A stretch of 64,000 nucleotides of DNA, taken from NCBI RefSeq assembly GCF_003675325.1, contig NZ_CP033073.1, forward strand, positions 7,502,001-7,566,000, read 5' to 3'. Of this stretch, positions 32,833 through 42,360 are shown in pieces (within the stretch, counting starts at the first letter, position 1; every line of letters begins with the position of its first letter). The DNA is from Streptomyces dangxiongensis (GTDB taxonomy: Bacteria > Actinomycetota > Actinomycetes > Streptomycetales > Streptomycetaceae). A program made the translations under genes and the position numbers. A model generated the notes under the pieces. The model did no database searches. It was not told the DNA's origin and worked only from the letters and a program-made list of their open reading frames with translations.

Positions 32833-34116
32833 TCACGGCGCCGGGGGAGGGGGGAGGAGCCGGCGTGCGGTCAGGGCCAGGGCGGTCTCGACCAGGTCGG
32901 CCGGGCGGGACAGGCAACGGCCGGTCAGCCGCTCGTAGCGGCGCAGGCGGTTCAGGACGGTGTTGCGGTGGCAGTACAACCGACGGCTCGCCCGCTGCGC
33001 GGAACCGTCACAGGCCAGCCAGGCGGCCACCGTGTCCAGCAGCACGTCGGCGTCGCCCGGCTCCAGCCGCCCGAGCGGACCGAACGCGCGCTCGACCAGT
33101 AAGGAGGCGAGGTCCGGGCGGGACACCACGAGCGCCTCGGGCAGGTGACCGGCCAGCCGTACCGTGCCGCCCGTGACGGGACACAGGCCCAGGGCGGTGT
33201 CCGCCAGCCGGCGCGCCTCGCCGACCGCGGCCAGCCCCGCCACGGCCGGACCGATCCCGACGCGCAGTCCGGACGGCGTTGCGGCCGGTACGGCGGCGTT
33301 GCCGTCTCCGGCCGCGACGCTGCCGTCCTCGGCCGCGACGATGCCGTAGTCCGTCTCCGGGCCGGTGTGCCAGTGCACCCGCACACGCGGGGGCAGCAGG
33401 GCGCGCACGGCGTCGGCGGAGCGTGCGCCCGCGACCGCGACGACGGTGTACCGGCCCTGCTCGGGCAGTCCGAGGGCCTGCGCGGTCTCCGGCAGATCGG
33501 CGATGCGGCCGGTGCCGTCGAGCAGGGCGGCGGCCAGCAGCCGCACCCGGTTCTCACGCCGCCAGGTGAGCTGCCGTTCGGTCTGCCGGTAGGCGTCCGC
33601 GACGAGCGTGCAGTGCTCGTCGACGAAGTCCCAGACGTCGCCCGCCACATGCACCAGGAGCCGTACGTCCTCGGGAGCGGTACGGCAGGTGACGTCGACG
33701 AGTTCCTGCCACACCAGAGCACCGCCCAGCCGGTAGGCGTGCAGCACCGCGTCCAACGGGATCCCCTGCTCGGCGCGGGTGACACCGATACGCCAGGAGC
33801 ACTGGCGGGCCGTGTCGCGGGTGCCGCGCGGATCGAGCAGCGAGGAGACGCTGTGCCGCAGCGAGCGGTGCACCTCCTGCCAGGTGCCGGGACGGTCGTC
33901 GTCCAGCGCGGCCCGGTACGCCGGCTGCCGTTCCCGCAGGGCGTCGACCAGCCGGTCGGTGAGGCCGGGCAGCCCGTCCAGCAGCATGCGGGCGGCACGG
34001 TGCAGCACCCGCAGGGCCTCGGCGTCGATCAGCGACCGGGAACGCGGCGCGCGCGACCGGGGCGCGGGCGGGGATCCCGGCCGGAACACGGGCCGTGGCC
34101 GTACGGCAGGGTGCAT
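32833..34116 (-). CDS. PucR/CdaR-type transcriptional regulator
   Basis: A 427-residue protein. The N-terminal half is helical, with FDx-type pattern segments (IGVTRAEQGIPLDAVLHAYRLGG; DFVDEHCTLVADAYRQTE) typical of the RsbT-coantagonist-like/PucR N-terminus. A central GGDEF-like fold follows, and the C-terminal helix-turn-helix reads RRLYCHRNTVLNRLRRYERL then TGR. These regulators control purine, polyketide or sugar-diacid genes. It is convergent with the dioxygenase gene, 36 bases apart, and its promoter lies at 34117-34182. Target unknown. Confidence 0.9.
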   Translation of the reverse strand: MHPAVRPRPVFRPGSPPAPRSRAPRSRSLIDAEALRVLHRAARMLLDGLPGLTDRLVDALRERQPAYRAALDDDRPGTWQEVHRSLRHSVSSLLDPRGTRDTARQCSWRIGVTRAEQGIPLDAVLHAYRLGGALVWQELVDVTCRTAPEDVRLLVHVAGDVWDFVDEHCTLVADAYRQTERQLTWRRENRVRLLAAALLDGTGRIADLPETAQALGLPEQGRYTVVAVAGARSADAVRALLPPRVRVHWHTGPETDYGIVAAEDGSVAAGDGNAAVPAATPSGLRVGIGPAVAGLAAVGEARRLADTALGLCPVTGGTVRLAGHLPEALVVSRPDLASLLVERAFGPLGRLEPGDADVLLDTVAAWLACDGSAQRASRRLYCHRNTVLNRLRRYERLTGRCLSRPADLVETALALTARRLLPPPPAP

Positions 34117-34182
34117 CGCGGTTCTCCCCCGGGGGCGGCTGATTCGTCGTGCTCGAAGAATGGCATACCGCCCGGTCGGCCC

Positions 34183-37100
34183 CTAGAGGTGTGCAGCGGA
34201 CTTCTCCGTCCGCGCCAGCAGGCGCGCCAGCTCCATCCGGGAACGGACACCGAGAGCGGAGAATATGTTGCGCAGGTGGTAGTCGACGGTGCGGGTGCTC
34301 ACCGACAGACTCAGGGCCACCTCCCGATTGGTCAGTCCCTGGGCGACACCGCGGGCGATGCGCAACTGCTGCGGGGTCAGCCGGGCCGGCGGGTCTGACC
34401 GGACGCCGTCGCCCCGGGGCACCGCTCCGCCCACCGCCACGGCTCCGCCCACCCCGGCCACCCCGTTCGCCCGGAGTTCCGCCACCGCCTGCTGCGCCCA
34501 CGGGCGGGCGCCGCACCGCTCGAAACCGAGCTGGGCGGCCCGCAGCCGGATGCGTGCCTCGCGCAGCCGGCGGCGTCTGCGCAGCCATTTGCCGTACAGA
34601 AGCTCCGTGCGGGCCCGTTCGAAGTCGCCGGCGGCCTCCTCGTGCCGGCGCAGCGCCTGTCGGTACAGCGGGTCGGCGGTCTCGGGCGAGGCCAGCAGGG
34701 CGCGGCAACGCAGCAGTTGGGCGGGGGCCTGGGGGTCGGCGTCGCAGGCCGTCCAGCGCGCGAAGTCCTCGACCGCGTCCCGGGCCTGCTCCGGCTGCCC
34801 GGCGAGCGCGCACGCCTCCACGTAGCAGGGTACGGCGAGCATCCACACGGCGAAGTGACCGCGCCCCGGGCCGGGCCGGACCAGCGGGCCCAGCCGTTCG
34901 GCGGCCTCGCGGGGCCGGCCGTGGCCCAGATCGGCGCGGGCGGTCGCCCACTGGGCCAGGGCGGCGGCCTGGGCCAGCCCGTGCCCGCGGGCGACGGCCA
35001 GCGCGGCCGTCACATGCTCGGCGACGGTGAGCGCGTCGCCCTCGATCGACGCCGCCAGGGCCAGTACGGCGTGATGGTGGGCGGCCGTGTTGCGCCGCCC
35101 GGTGCGGTACGCGGTGCGCAGGCCCTCCTCGGCGTGCGTACGGGCCAGGGCGTGCCGTCCGGCCCGGAGTTCGCCGTAGGCCAGGTACTCCAGTGCCTGC
35201 GCCTCGTGCACGTCGCACCGGTGCGTACGGGCCACCGCGAGCGCGCGCGCACCGGCCCGCCGGGCGGCGGCGGTGTCCCCGAGCAGCAGTGCCGCCGCGG
35301 CCGCCCGCAGAAACCGCTCCGGGTCGTCCGCCGGATGGGGGAGCGGAGAGGGGGTGTCCGTGGTGCGGGGGAGTGGTTCGGGGGTGTCCCTCGCGTGTGG
35401 TGGCCGTTCGGGGGCGTCCGCCGTCCACGCGTGGTTCACGACCCGCCGCAAAGGGGCGGCAGCCTCGCCGAAGTGGCCCAGCAGGACGGCGCGTAGGCCC
35501 GCGCGGTGGTCACGCAGGACGGCGGACGGCACGACGGCGCCACGGGCCGGGCGGGTCGGGAGGCGAGGGTCGGTGGGTGGGAGGAGGGGCTGCCCGGCCG
35601 GCGGATGCATGTGACCCGGCCGGGTCGGGCGGTCCCCGCCGCATGTGCCGGGCGAGGAGGGGGCGCGGGTGGGGCCTTCCGCCAGCGCGCGCAGGCATGC
35701 CGCGAGGTCGCCCGCCGACCAGGCGGCGTCCGCGGCGTCCAAGGCGGCCTCGGCGGACCGTTCGGGGTCGTGCGGAGCGAACGACGCCGCTGCGAGCAGC
35801 AGGGTCTCGTGGGCGTCGTCCACCGGGCCGTCCCAGCGCAGTACCGTCCCGCGCAGCAGCTCGGCACGCGCGCGTAGCGCCGGTGGTGCCGGGCGACTGC
35901 GGACGGCGTCGAGCAGTCGCAGTGCGCGGGCGGACTGCCCGGCCAGCAGGGCCTGTTCGGCGGCGGCCGTGTACCACCTGGCCTGTTGGGTCCCGTCCGG
36001 CGTGAGTTCGGCGGCGCGTGTGTGGGCGGTGCAGCGCAGTGCGGGCGGGGTCGCCGGGGCCGGGTCGGACGCGGCGGCCGCGAGACCGGCGGCGAGCGAC
36101 GGATCGGGGGCGGTGACGGCCCAGGAGCGGTGCAGCAACGCCGGCAGACCGCGCCCGTCGGGGAGCACACCGGCCAGGGCGTCATGGGCGGCACGGCGCC
36201 GCTCGGCCGGCGCACTCGCGTACACCGTGCGGCACAGCAACCCACTGCGGAAGCCGAGCCGGCCATCGGCGGCGACGAGCGACTCGGGCAACGGGACAGG
36301 ACGCGGTCGTGGACCGGGGTGCGGTTCGAGGTGATCGAGGGACGCGGGCAGCGCCACGAGGCGCGGATCGGAGTGGCACTCGGCCGAGTCGGGCGCCGGG
36401 GGCTGCGCACCGGAGCCCGGTGAAGTGGCGCGGTCCGCGCGGAGGGGTCGCTGAGCCGGGCCGGTCGCGTCCGAGTCGGCGTGGTGGAGTCGCGGAGCGG
36501 GGCCGGTCGCGTCCGAGTGGATGTGGTGGGGCCGCGTACGGGGGTCGGGTGTGAGGCCGGCGGCGGTGGGACGTGGGTCCGCCGGAGGGTCGGGCCAGGG
36601 CGTGTGCCCGGTGAGCCGCGCGGTCGCACGGCGCACGAGTTCGGCCTCGACGGTCGGCTCACCGGAGGCCTGTAGGGCTGCCGCGGTCACCAGGAGCAGG
36701 TCCCGCTGCCCCGGGAGCGGTCCGGCGAGATGTCGACCGGCCAGCGCGGTCAGTGCCCCGGTGTCGGCCAGGGGACGCGGCAGGGGCGCGAGGCCGCGCA
36801 GCTCAGCCGGCGTCAGGCGGTGGAGCAGGCGCAGCAGGAGGGCGGGGTTGCCCTCCGCCGCGGCCGAGATCTCGTCCCGTACCGCGCGGTCCAGCGCGCC
36901 CTGCGCGGCGTCGTCCAGCAGCGACGCGGCGTCCTGCGGGGCCAGGGGATCCAGGCGCAGCAGCGGCAGACCGGCGAACTCCGGGTCCACGGGCCGGTGT
37001 CCGGCGACGCTGAGCAGCAGGACGACCCGGCTGCCCCCGGCGAGGCGGGCGGCGAGCCGGCCGAGAACGGCCCGGGAGGGGGCGTCCCAGAGATGGGCGT

Positions 37101-37464
37101 CGTCGACGCACAGGAGTACGGTCCGGGGCGGGGCCGTGGCCGTGGCCCCCAGCGCACCGATGATCTCCCGCTCCGGGTCGGCGGCGCGCACGGCGCCGGC
37201 CGGCACCCCGGCCGCGTGGCACAACGCGCTGAGCCCGGCCCGCGGTCGCCGGGACCACGTGGGATCGGCGGGTACGGTCACGACGGGCCCGGCGGTGAAC
37301 GCGCCCGCGGCCCAGGCGAGGAAGGCCGAGCGACCGCTGCCGGGGTCACCGGTCACGACGCACGCACCCTCGCCGCGCAACCGGTCCCACAGCGCGGCCA
37401 TGACGTGCCGTTGCGGACCCGGCCGGTACCGCGGGGCGGGTCCCAGGGGCGTCTGTCCGGTCAT
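34183..37464 (-). CDS. Large ATP-binding LuxR (LAL) family regulator
   Basis: A 1093-residue regulator. Residues 39-46 form the Walker A motif (GDPGSGRS, with Arg in place of the usual Lys) and Walker B is LLCVDDAHLWD near residue 125. A long helical, TPR-like middle (~500-1000) follows a low-complexity stretch with repeats of HSDATGPA-type (~300-340). The C-terminal GerE domain reads LTPQQLRIARGVAQGLTNRE, LSVSTRTVDYHLRNIFSALG. I chose ATG 37464; an upstream extension is basic and not family-like. It is divergent from the alginate lyase gene with 405 bases between, so it may control it. Confidence 0.9.
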   Translation of the reverse strand: MTGQTPLGPAPRYRPGPQRHVMAALWDRLRGEGACVVTGDPGSGRSAFLAWAAGAFTAGPVVTVPADPTWSRRPRAGLSALCHAAGVPAGAVRAADPEREIIGALGATATAPPRTVLLCVDDAHLWDAPSRAVLGRLAARLAGGSRVVLLLSVAGHRPVDPEFAGLPLLRLDPLAPQDAASLLDDAAQGALDRAVRDEISAAAEGNPALLLRLLHRLTPAELRGLAPLPRPLADTGALTALAGRHLAGPLPGQRDLLLVTAAALQASGEPTVEAELVRRATARLTGHTPWPDPPADPRPTAAGLTPDPRTRPHHIHSDATGPAPRLHHADSDATGPAQRPLRADRATSPGSGAQPPAPDSAECHSDPRLVALPASLDHLEPHPGPRPRPVPLPESLVAADGRLGFRSGLLCRTVYASAPAERRRAAHDALAGVLPDGRGLPALLHRSWAVTAPDPSLAAGLAAAASDPAPATPPALRCTAHTRAAELTPDGTQQARWYTAAAEQALLAGQSARALRLLDAVRSRPAPPALRARAELLRGTVLRWDGPVDDAHETLLLAAASFAPHDPERSAEAALDAADAAWSAGDLAACLRALAEGPTRAPSSPGTCGGDRPTRPGHMHPPAGQPLLPPTDPRLPTRPARGAVVPSAVLRDHRAGLRAVLLGHFGEAAAPLRRVVNHAWTADAPERPPHARDTPEPLPRTTDTPSPLPHPADDPERFLRAAAAALLLGDTAAARRAGARALAVARTHRCDVHEAQALEYLAYGELRAGRHALARTHAEEGLRTAYRTGRRNTAAHHHAVLALAASIEGDALTVAEHVTAALAVARGHGLAQAAALAQWATARADLGHGRPREAAERLGPLVRPGPGRGHFAVWMLAVPCYVEACALAGQPEQARDAVEDFARWTACDADPQAPAQLLRCRALLASPETADPLYRQALRRHEEAAGDFERARTELLYGKWLRRRRRLREARIRLRAAQLGFERCGARPWAQQAVAELRANGVAGVGGAVAVGGAVPRGDGVRSDPPARLTPQQLRIARGVAQGLTNREVALSLSVSTRTVDYHLRNIFSALGVRSRMELARLLARTEKSAAHL

Positions 37465-37869
37465 TCCCGCGACCTTACTGACGCGTAAAGAAGGGCGGAA
37501 GCCGTACGTCCGGGTCGTCCGGCCGGGTCGGCACCGCTGCCACCTGCGCGTTTCCGAGGTAGCCGGCGCGCCCCGCCTTGTGACGCGGCACAACATCCGA
37601 GCCGCCACTCGGTGCACCGGCACAACCGCTGCCATCGGGCCGCAGGTGCCACTGCGGGCGCCGTGCGGGGACGACCGGACCGGCAATCTCACCGGTCGTG
37701 CGCCGATGAGCCACGGCGGCCTGCCGCGACGGGTTCCCGCTCCACCTCTTGACGTGTCTGGTTCAGACTTTTAGGTTCACGGACCCACGGCCCGTCCAAG
37801 AATGCACTCGGCGTTCAACAGGCTGAACGACTGTCGTGATTCCATCGCGCCTCGGAGGTTCCCCCCCAC
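37465..37869. other. Divergent regulatory interval between LAL regulator and alginate lyase
   Basis: No gene is seen. The plus-strand portion near 37740-37830 is relatively AT-rich for this genome (gttcagacttttaggttcac), which fits a promoter. It also holds the inverted repeat described at 37812-37829. Confidence 0.5.
37812..37829. promoter_or_regulatory. Inverted repeat upstream of the alginate lyase gene
   Basis: Perfect arms cgttca (37812-37817) and tgaacg (37824-37829) are separated by six bases, about 40 bases before the start codon. This is a typical dimeric regulator site for sugar-responsive GntR/LacI or LuxR-type proteins; the identity of the binder is unknown. Confidence 0.45.
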
Positions 37870-38652
37870 ATGACCCGTTCCCGTTCCAGGCTCCTCGCGA
37901 CGATGACCGTCGCGGGCCTCGTCGGCACCCTGTCAGCACTCGGCAACGGCAGCGCGAACGCCGCGGATCCGCATGTCGCGCCCGGCGGCAACTTCGACCT
38001 GTCCGTATGGCAGCTCCAGGAACCGGTCGGCTCCCCGGGATCGCCGACCACCATCCCCTCCTCCCGCCTCCAGGGGGCCGGCGGCTACCAGGACGCGTAC
38101 TTCTACACCGACACGCGCGACGGGGCGATGACGTTCTGGGCGCCGGAGAAGGGGGTCACGACCCCGAACTCCCACTACGCCCGTTCCGAACTGCGCGAGA
38201 TGAACCGCGACGGCAGCGCCGCGAACTGGTCGCTGAGCGGCTCCCACCGGATGAGCGCCACACTGCGCGTGGTGTCGGTGACGTCCAACGTCTGCGTGGG
38301 CCAGATCCACCTCGGCACCGGGGGCTCCTCCACCAAACCGCTGGTCGAGCTGTACCAGCACGCCGACGGCGACATCGTCCTGGGCACCGAGGGCTCCCCG
38401 TCCGGCGGCCAGACACCGCACACCGTGGGGCACGTGGCGATCGGCAAGACCTGGACCTACACGATCGCCGTCTCCGGCGGCAGCACCGTCGACCTGACCG
38501 TCAACGGCAGCACCACCCACTACGCCGTCCCGTCCTCCTTCAAGCCGTACAAGCAGTACTTCAAGGCCGGCTCGTACAACCAGTCGTCCTCGGACAGCAC
38601 CACGAAGGGAGCACGTGTCGCCTTCTACGGGCTGACGGTCTCGCACGGCTGA
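37870..38652 (+). CDS. Secreted polysaccharide lyase family 7 (alginate lyase)
   Basis: A 260-residue protein. Residues 1 to ~31 are a signal peptide (RSRSRLLATMTVAGLVGTLS, cleaving near ANA-AD). The PL7 motifs are all present: RSELREM (~104-110), QIH (~145-147, with Ile rather than Val) and YFKAGSYNQ (~230-238). QIH is generally linked to preference for guluronate-containing or mixed alginate. Length is normal for a single-domain PL7 enzyme. GGAGG lies about ten bases before ATG 37870. It points toward the GH16 gene. Confidence 0.92.
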   Translation: MTRSRSRLLATMTVAGLVGTLSALGNGSANAADPHVAPGGNFDLSVWQLQEPVGSPGSPTTIPSSRLQGAGGYQDAYFYTDTRDGAMTFWAPEKGVTTPNSHYARSELREMNRDGSAANWSLSGSHRMSATLRVVSVTSNVCVGQIHLGTGGSSTKPLVELYQHADGDIVLGTEGSPSGGQTPHTVGHVAIGKTWTYTIAVSGGSTVDLTVNGSTTHYAVPSSFKPYKQYFKAGSYNQSSSDSTTKGARVAFYGLTVSHG

Positions 38653-38676
38653 TCCGCCGGACCCGTACGGCGGGGT

Positions 38677-39474
38677 TCACGGCCCGGCCGGCCTCCGCTC
38701 GTCGCCTCCTGCCGGGGACGCCCCGCCGGGGTGCCGGGCGGCGGCTGCCGTGCCGTGTCCGGCGCCGCCCGCGGCAGGACGCCGTACGACGAGGTCGGCC
38801 ACCTCGTACGACATCTCGGTCGTCCCCGGTTCGGGTGGCGGGTGGTAACGCCCGCCGCACACCGACAGGTTGACGATGAGATAGGCGTGCCAGCGGTGCC
38901 CCACGCCCCGCCCGTCCGTGAAGACCCGCGCGCCGTTCAGCCACCAGACCACGGAGTGGGGCCCGAACTCGGTGCGCAGCTCGATCCAGGCACCGGGGCG
39001 GACGGCGTGGTCCCGGACGTAACGGTTGGCACCGTGCACGTGGTTGGTGAGTTCCAGCAGGTCCGGGTTGTCCGGGTGGTACTCGAAGACGTCGATCTCC
39101 TGGTCGCCGTCCCGCCACGTCCAGATGGCCGGCCAGGCGCCGATCTCCCGCGGCAGCCGTACGCGGGCCTCCAGGACGTCCCCCGGCTGGACGGTGAACC
39201 CCTCCTCGCTGCCTTCTGTGGTGAGCAGGCCCGTGTTCCATCTGCCGTCGGGCCGGCGGCCGGCCCGGAAGACTCCCGAGCGGCTGTACTCGGCGTCGGG
39301 CACCAGGTAGTCCAGTTTGTCGTCGCCCGGGTTGACCGGGCCTCCCCCCGGATAGGCCCAGGAGCGGCCCGCGACCCACTGCGTCGCCGAGGTGAAGTCC
39401 GCCCTGAACACTTCGTCGTACACGGTCGGGCGGCGCGGCCCCGGAAGCGGGCCGCCCAGTGCAGGTTCGTCCAT
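38677..39474 (-). CDS. Glycoside hydrolase family 16 protein
   Basis: A 265-residue jelly-roll enzyme. The catalytic signature is Glu126-Ile-Asp128-Val-Phe-Glu131 (ExDxxE), in which the first Glu is the nucleophile and the last the acid/base, preceded by AWPAIWTWRDGDQ. The start ATG 39474 gives no signal peptide, unusual for this family of secreted glucanases and galactanases; the longer frame upstream is basic and not a clear signal either. It may act inside the cell or the true start may be wrong. It is convergent with the PL7 gene, 24 bases apart. Confidence 0.87.
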   Translation of the reverse strand: MDEPALGGPLPGPRRPTVYDEVFRADFTSATQWVAGRSWAYPGGGPVNPGDDKLDYLVPDAEYSRSGVFRAGRRPDGRWNTGLLTTEGSEEGFTVQPGDVLEARVRLPREIGAWPAIWTWRDGDQEIDVFEYHPDNPDLLELTNHVHGANRYVRDHAVRPGAWIELRTEFGPHSVVWWLNGARVFTDGRGVGHRWHAYLIVNLSVCGGRYHPPPEPGTTEMSYEVADLVVRRPAAGGAGHGTAAAARHPGGASPAGGDERRPAGP

Positions 39475-39646
39475 GTCCGATATATCGCCTACAGCGGGCC
39501 GGTCATGCGCCCGAGCGCCGAGCCGGCCCCAAGATTGGTCCTGACGGGTGAACGGCGTGGTCGCGCCCGGCCCCGCCGACGGACGCCGCACGGAAACCGG
39601 TGGCCCGACGCGTCCGAACTCCCGCCGTGCCCGCGCGGTCACCCGG

Positions 39647-40441
39647 TCAGGGAAGGATCGAATCGACGTACCCGCCGTCGACGCGCAGCGCTCCGCCGGT
39701 CGTGGCCGACGCCTGTTCCGAGCTGAGGTACACCACCATGTGGGCGATCTCCTCCGGCTCGATCAGCCGCTGGATCAGGGACTGCGGGCGGTGCTCGCGC
39801 ATGAACGTACGCTGCGCCTCGTCCCAGGGCACGTCCCGGTCGACGAGTTCGTACACGAAGTCCTCGACGCCCCCGGTGTGCGTGGGCCCGGCGATGACGG
39901 AGTTGACCGTCACTCCCGTGCCCGCCGCCTTCTTGGCGAACCCACGGCTCACCGCGAGCAGCGCGGTCTTCGACATCCCGTAGTGGATCATCTCCGCGGG
40001 AATCGCGACCGCCGAGTCACTGGCGACGTACTGGACGCGCCCCCAGCCGCGCTCGGTCATACCCGGCAGGTACTGCCGGGTCAGCCGTACGGCGGCCAGC
40101 ACGTTCACCTCGAAATAGCGCCGCCACTCCGCGTCGCTGATCTCCAGCGGGTCGGCCGTGCCGAAGACCCCCAGGTTGTTGACGAGGATGTCCACCCGCG
40201 GCAGCAGTTCGGCCACCCGGGCCGCGCCCTCCTCGCCGGACACGTCGGCGGCCACCGGCACCAGCTCCGCGCCGGGCGCCCGGCCGGCCAGCGACTCGAC
40301 GCTGTCGGCCACCCGCTGCTCGTCGCGGCCGTTGACGCCCACGCGGGCGCCGGCCCGGGCGAGAGCGAGGGCGATGGCCGCGCCGATGCCCTGAGTGGAG
40401 CCGGTGACCAGTGCGGTGCGTCCTGTCAGATCGATGTGCAT
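39647..40441 (-). CDS. SDR family oxidoreductase
   Basis: A 264-residue short-chain dehydrogenase. The cofactor motif TGSTQGIG starts at residue 13, the NNLG motif is at ~88-91, and the catalytic set is Ser141 or Ser143, Tyr154 and Lys158 (HYGMSK). The C-terminus ends GGALRVDGGYVDSI, typical of FabG-like enzymes. NNLG (rather than NNAG) is a small variation. Substrate is unknown. The start at 40441 agrees with the family; no downstream partner on the same strand lies close by. Confidence 0.9.
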   Translation of the reverse strand: MHIDLTGRTALVTGSTQGIGAAIALALARAGARVGVNGRDEQRVADSVESLAGRAPGAELVPVAADVSGEEGAARVAELLPRVDILVNNLGVFGTADPLEISDAEWRRYFEVNVLAAVRLTRQYLPGMTERGWGRVQYVASDSAVAIPAEMIHYGMSKTALLAVSRGFAKKAAGTGVTVNSVIAGPTHTGGVEDFVYELVDRDVPWDEAQRTFMREHRPQSLIQRLIEPEEIAHMVVYLSSEQASATTGGALRVDGGYVDSILP

Positions 40442-40668
40442 GAGCGGGCGGGTTCCCTTCGTGCGCGCGTGCATGTCACGGCCCGTCGAGTGTGGCGCCT
40501 CCGCGCGCCGGAGAGCGGCAGGGCACGAGCGTGATCGGCCGTCCGGCCCGGCGTTCTGCGAGGCACCCCCACCGGCCCCGGCCCGCACCGGTCAGTGCAG
40601 TCCGCACCGGCCGGTGTGATGTCGGCTCGATTCCGCCGTGGTGGGGAGGGGGCGCGGCCCCGGCGCGC

Positions 40669-41268
40669 TCAGTCCTCGACGTCGATCCGGTACGCCAGTG
40701 CGGTGACCCGGAGGTCACCGTGGTCCACCCACTGCGGGAACGCGAGCGTCTTGTGGCTGCTCGCAGCCGGCGGCGTCACCTGGAGGTAGGCGGCACGGAC
40801 CGCGTCCGGGGTGCCGGTGTCGGCATGGGTCCAGGACATGACCGCCTCGACGCTCCCGCCCTTGCGGAGGGTCAGGGTGGACTTGGCGGGACTCTTCGCG
40901 TACCAGGTGTCGCCCCAGTGGGTGGTCGAGTGGAGCGTGCGGTGAGCGGCGTTCTCCAGGCCGAGGCCCGGATAGCCCCGCAGCAGGCAGGTGCGGGCAC
41001 CGGTGTTCGTCAGTTCGACGACCACGCCCTGGTGGTTCATGCCGCCGGCCAGCTGCTTGCCGAACGAGGCGCTCAGCTCGGATACGGCGCAGGTGGGCGT
41101 CGCGGCCGCCGTTCCCGTCCCGGCGGCCCGCGCGGCGCCCGTGCCGGCGACGCCCAGTCCGGCGGCGGTGGTCACGGCGAGTATCGCCCGGCTGAGGTGT
41201 CGGCGGCGCGCGGACCGGGCGGCGGTCGCGGCCTGGGTGATGTGACTCCTGTGCTGCCGAGTCGTCAT
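40669..41268 (-). CDS. Secreted DUF4232 domain protein
   Basis: A 199-residue protein. A basic N-terminus and hydrophobic segment (ILAVTTAAGLGVAGTGAARA, cleaving near residue 50) form a signal peptide. The mature part matches DUF4232, a beta-sandwich with GGMNHQGVVVELTNTGARTC and CLLRGYPGLGLEN, and two conserved Cys likely forming a disulfide (near CAVSELS and CLLRG). Function unknown; common in actinobacterial secretomes. ATG 41268 has AAGGAGCACC upstream. Confidence 0.88.
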   Translation of the reverse strand: MTTRQHRSHITQAATAARSARRRHLSRAILAVTTAAGLGVAGTGAARAAGTGTAAATPTCAVSELSASFGKQLAGGMNHQGVVVELTNTGARTCLLRGYPGLGLENAAHRTLHSTTHWGDTWYAKSPAKSTLTLRKGGSVEAVMSWTHADTGTPDAVRAAYLQVTPPAASSHKTLAFPQWVDHGDLRVTALAYRIDVED

Positions 41269-41511
41269 GAGTCGGGTGCTCCTTCGTTGTCGGCTTCCGG
41301 GTCTGCCTTCCCCGGGTGAGATGCCGTACGTGCGGGGAATGTTCGCCAACGCCGATCCGACCGAAAGGATCCGGCCGCGCACGTCCTCCGTTGCCACCGG
41401 GGGCCGGCACCACTTCGCCTTTTTTCCGGGCACAGGTCACGACGGTCCGCTCCCGGCGTGACACGATTGCTACTCGCAAGTACCGAACGTGTCCCCCGGG
41501 AGGGCGTCGCC

Positions 41512-42021
41512 GTGACCCGCGTATTCACCGTGTCCCGCAGTATCTTCATCGACGTCCCGCCCGAGACGGTCTACGAGGCGGTGTGCCGTCCCGGTGACAT
41601 GGGCCGGTGGAGCCCGGAGAACCTGGGAACGGTGGGCGGTGTGCCGGGTGAACGGGCCGCCGTGGGAACGACGTTCGAGGGACGCAACAAGCGGGGGACG
41701 TTCCGCTGGGTCACCCGGTGCACGGTGACCGCGGCCGATCCCGGCCACCGCTTCGCCTTCCGCGTCCACGCGATCGGGGTGAGACGCCCGCGTCTGCGCG
41801 GCCCCATCGCCACCTGGGAGTACACCTTCGCGCCGGAAGGCACCGGCAGCCGGGTGACGGAGACCTGGACGGACGACCGGCGCTCGTGGCCCGGCCCCGT
41901 GGCCCAGCTCTTCGACCGGGTCGCCACCGGGGGGAAGACGTTCGCCGACTTCCAGACGGGCAACATCGACAGGACCCTGCGGAACCTCAAGCGGGATCTG
42001 GAGGCGGCTCACCAGGTCTGA
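41512..42021 (+). CDS. SRPBCC family protein
   Basis: A 169-residue START-like domain: SRSIFIDVPPETVYEAVCRP near the start, MGRWSPENL, then four strands (TFRWVTRCTVTAADPGHRF), WEYTFAPEGTGSRVTETWTD, and a long C-terminal helix ending LRNLKRDLEAAHQ. Such folds bind hydrophobic ligands; the ligand is unknown. Start is GTG 41512 with GGGAGGG upstream. It is divergent from the DUF4232 gene. Confidence 0.85.
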   Translation: MTRVFTVSRSIFIDVPPETVYEAVCRPGDMGRWSPENLGTVGGVPGERAAVGTTFEGRNKRGTFRWVTRCTVTAADPGHRFAFRVHAIGVRRPRLRGPIATWEYTFAPEGTGSRVTETWTDDRRSWPGPVAQLFDRVATGGKTFADFQTGNIDRTLRNLKRDLEAAHQV

Positions 42022-42050
42022 GTGCCGCGCTCACGTCCGGGCCGGGTGTG

Positions 42051-42082
42051 CCGTCGAGTTCACGTCGCCCGTCGAGTTCACG
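42051..42082. repeat. 14-bp direct repeat
   Basis: The sequence ccgtcgagttcacg occurs at 42051-42064 and 42069-42082, an 18-base period, just downstream of the SRPBCC stop. It lies in a 339-base gene-free interval (42022-42360) where I see nothing else. Confidence 0.5.
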
Positions 42083-42360
42083 CGCCCGTAGCGCCGATGT
42101 CGGCTCACGAGGCTGTGGCCGTCACGCACGGCCGGTGGAGGGGACCACCGTTTCCGACTGCGCGCCGGGCGGGCGGACGGCCCGCCGGGCCGGTCGTCCC
42201 CGCACCAGAGGTGAGGTGGACGGGCATGCGTCACCCCCGTCGGCCGAGCGGTGGACGACCCGGCCCCCCGCTCCCGGTGCGCGCGGCACTGACGTCCGCC
42301 GCGGGTGATCCACATGGCAGGATGCGGAGAGCCGAACGTGCAGACAGACGGGCATCGCGC

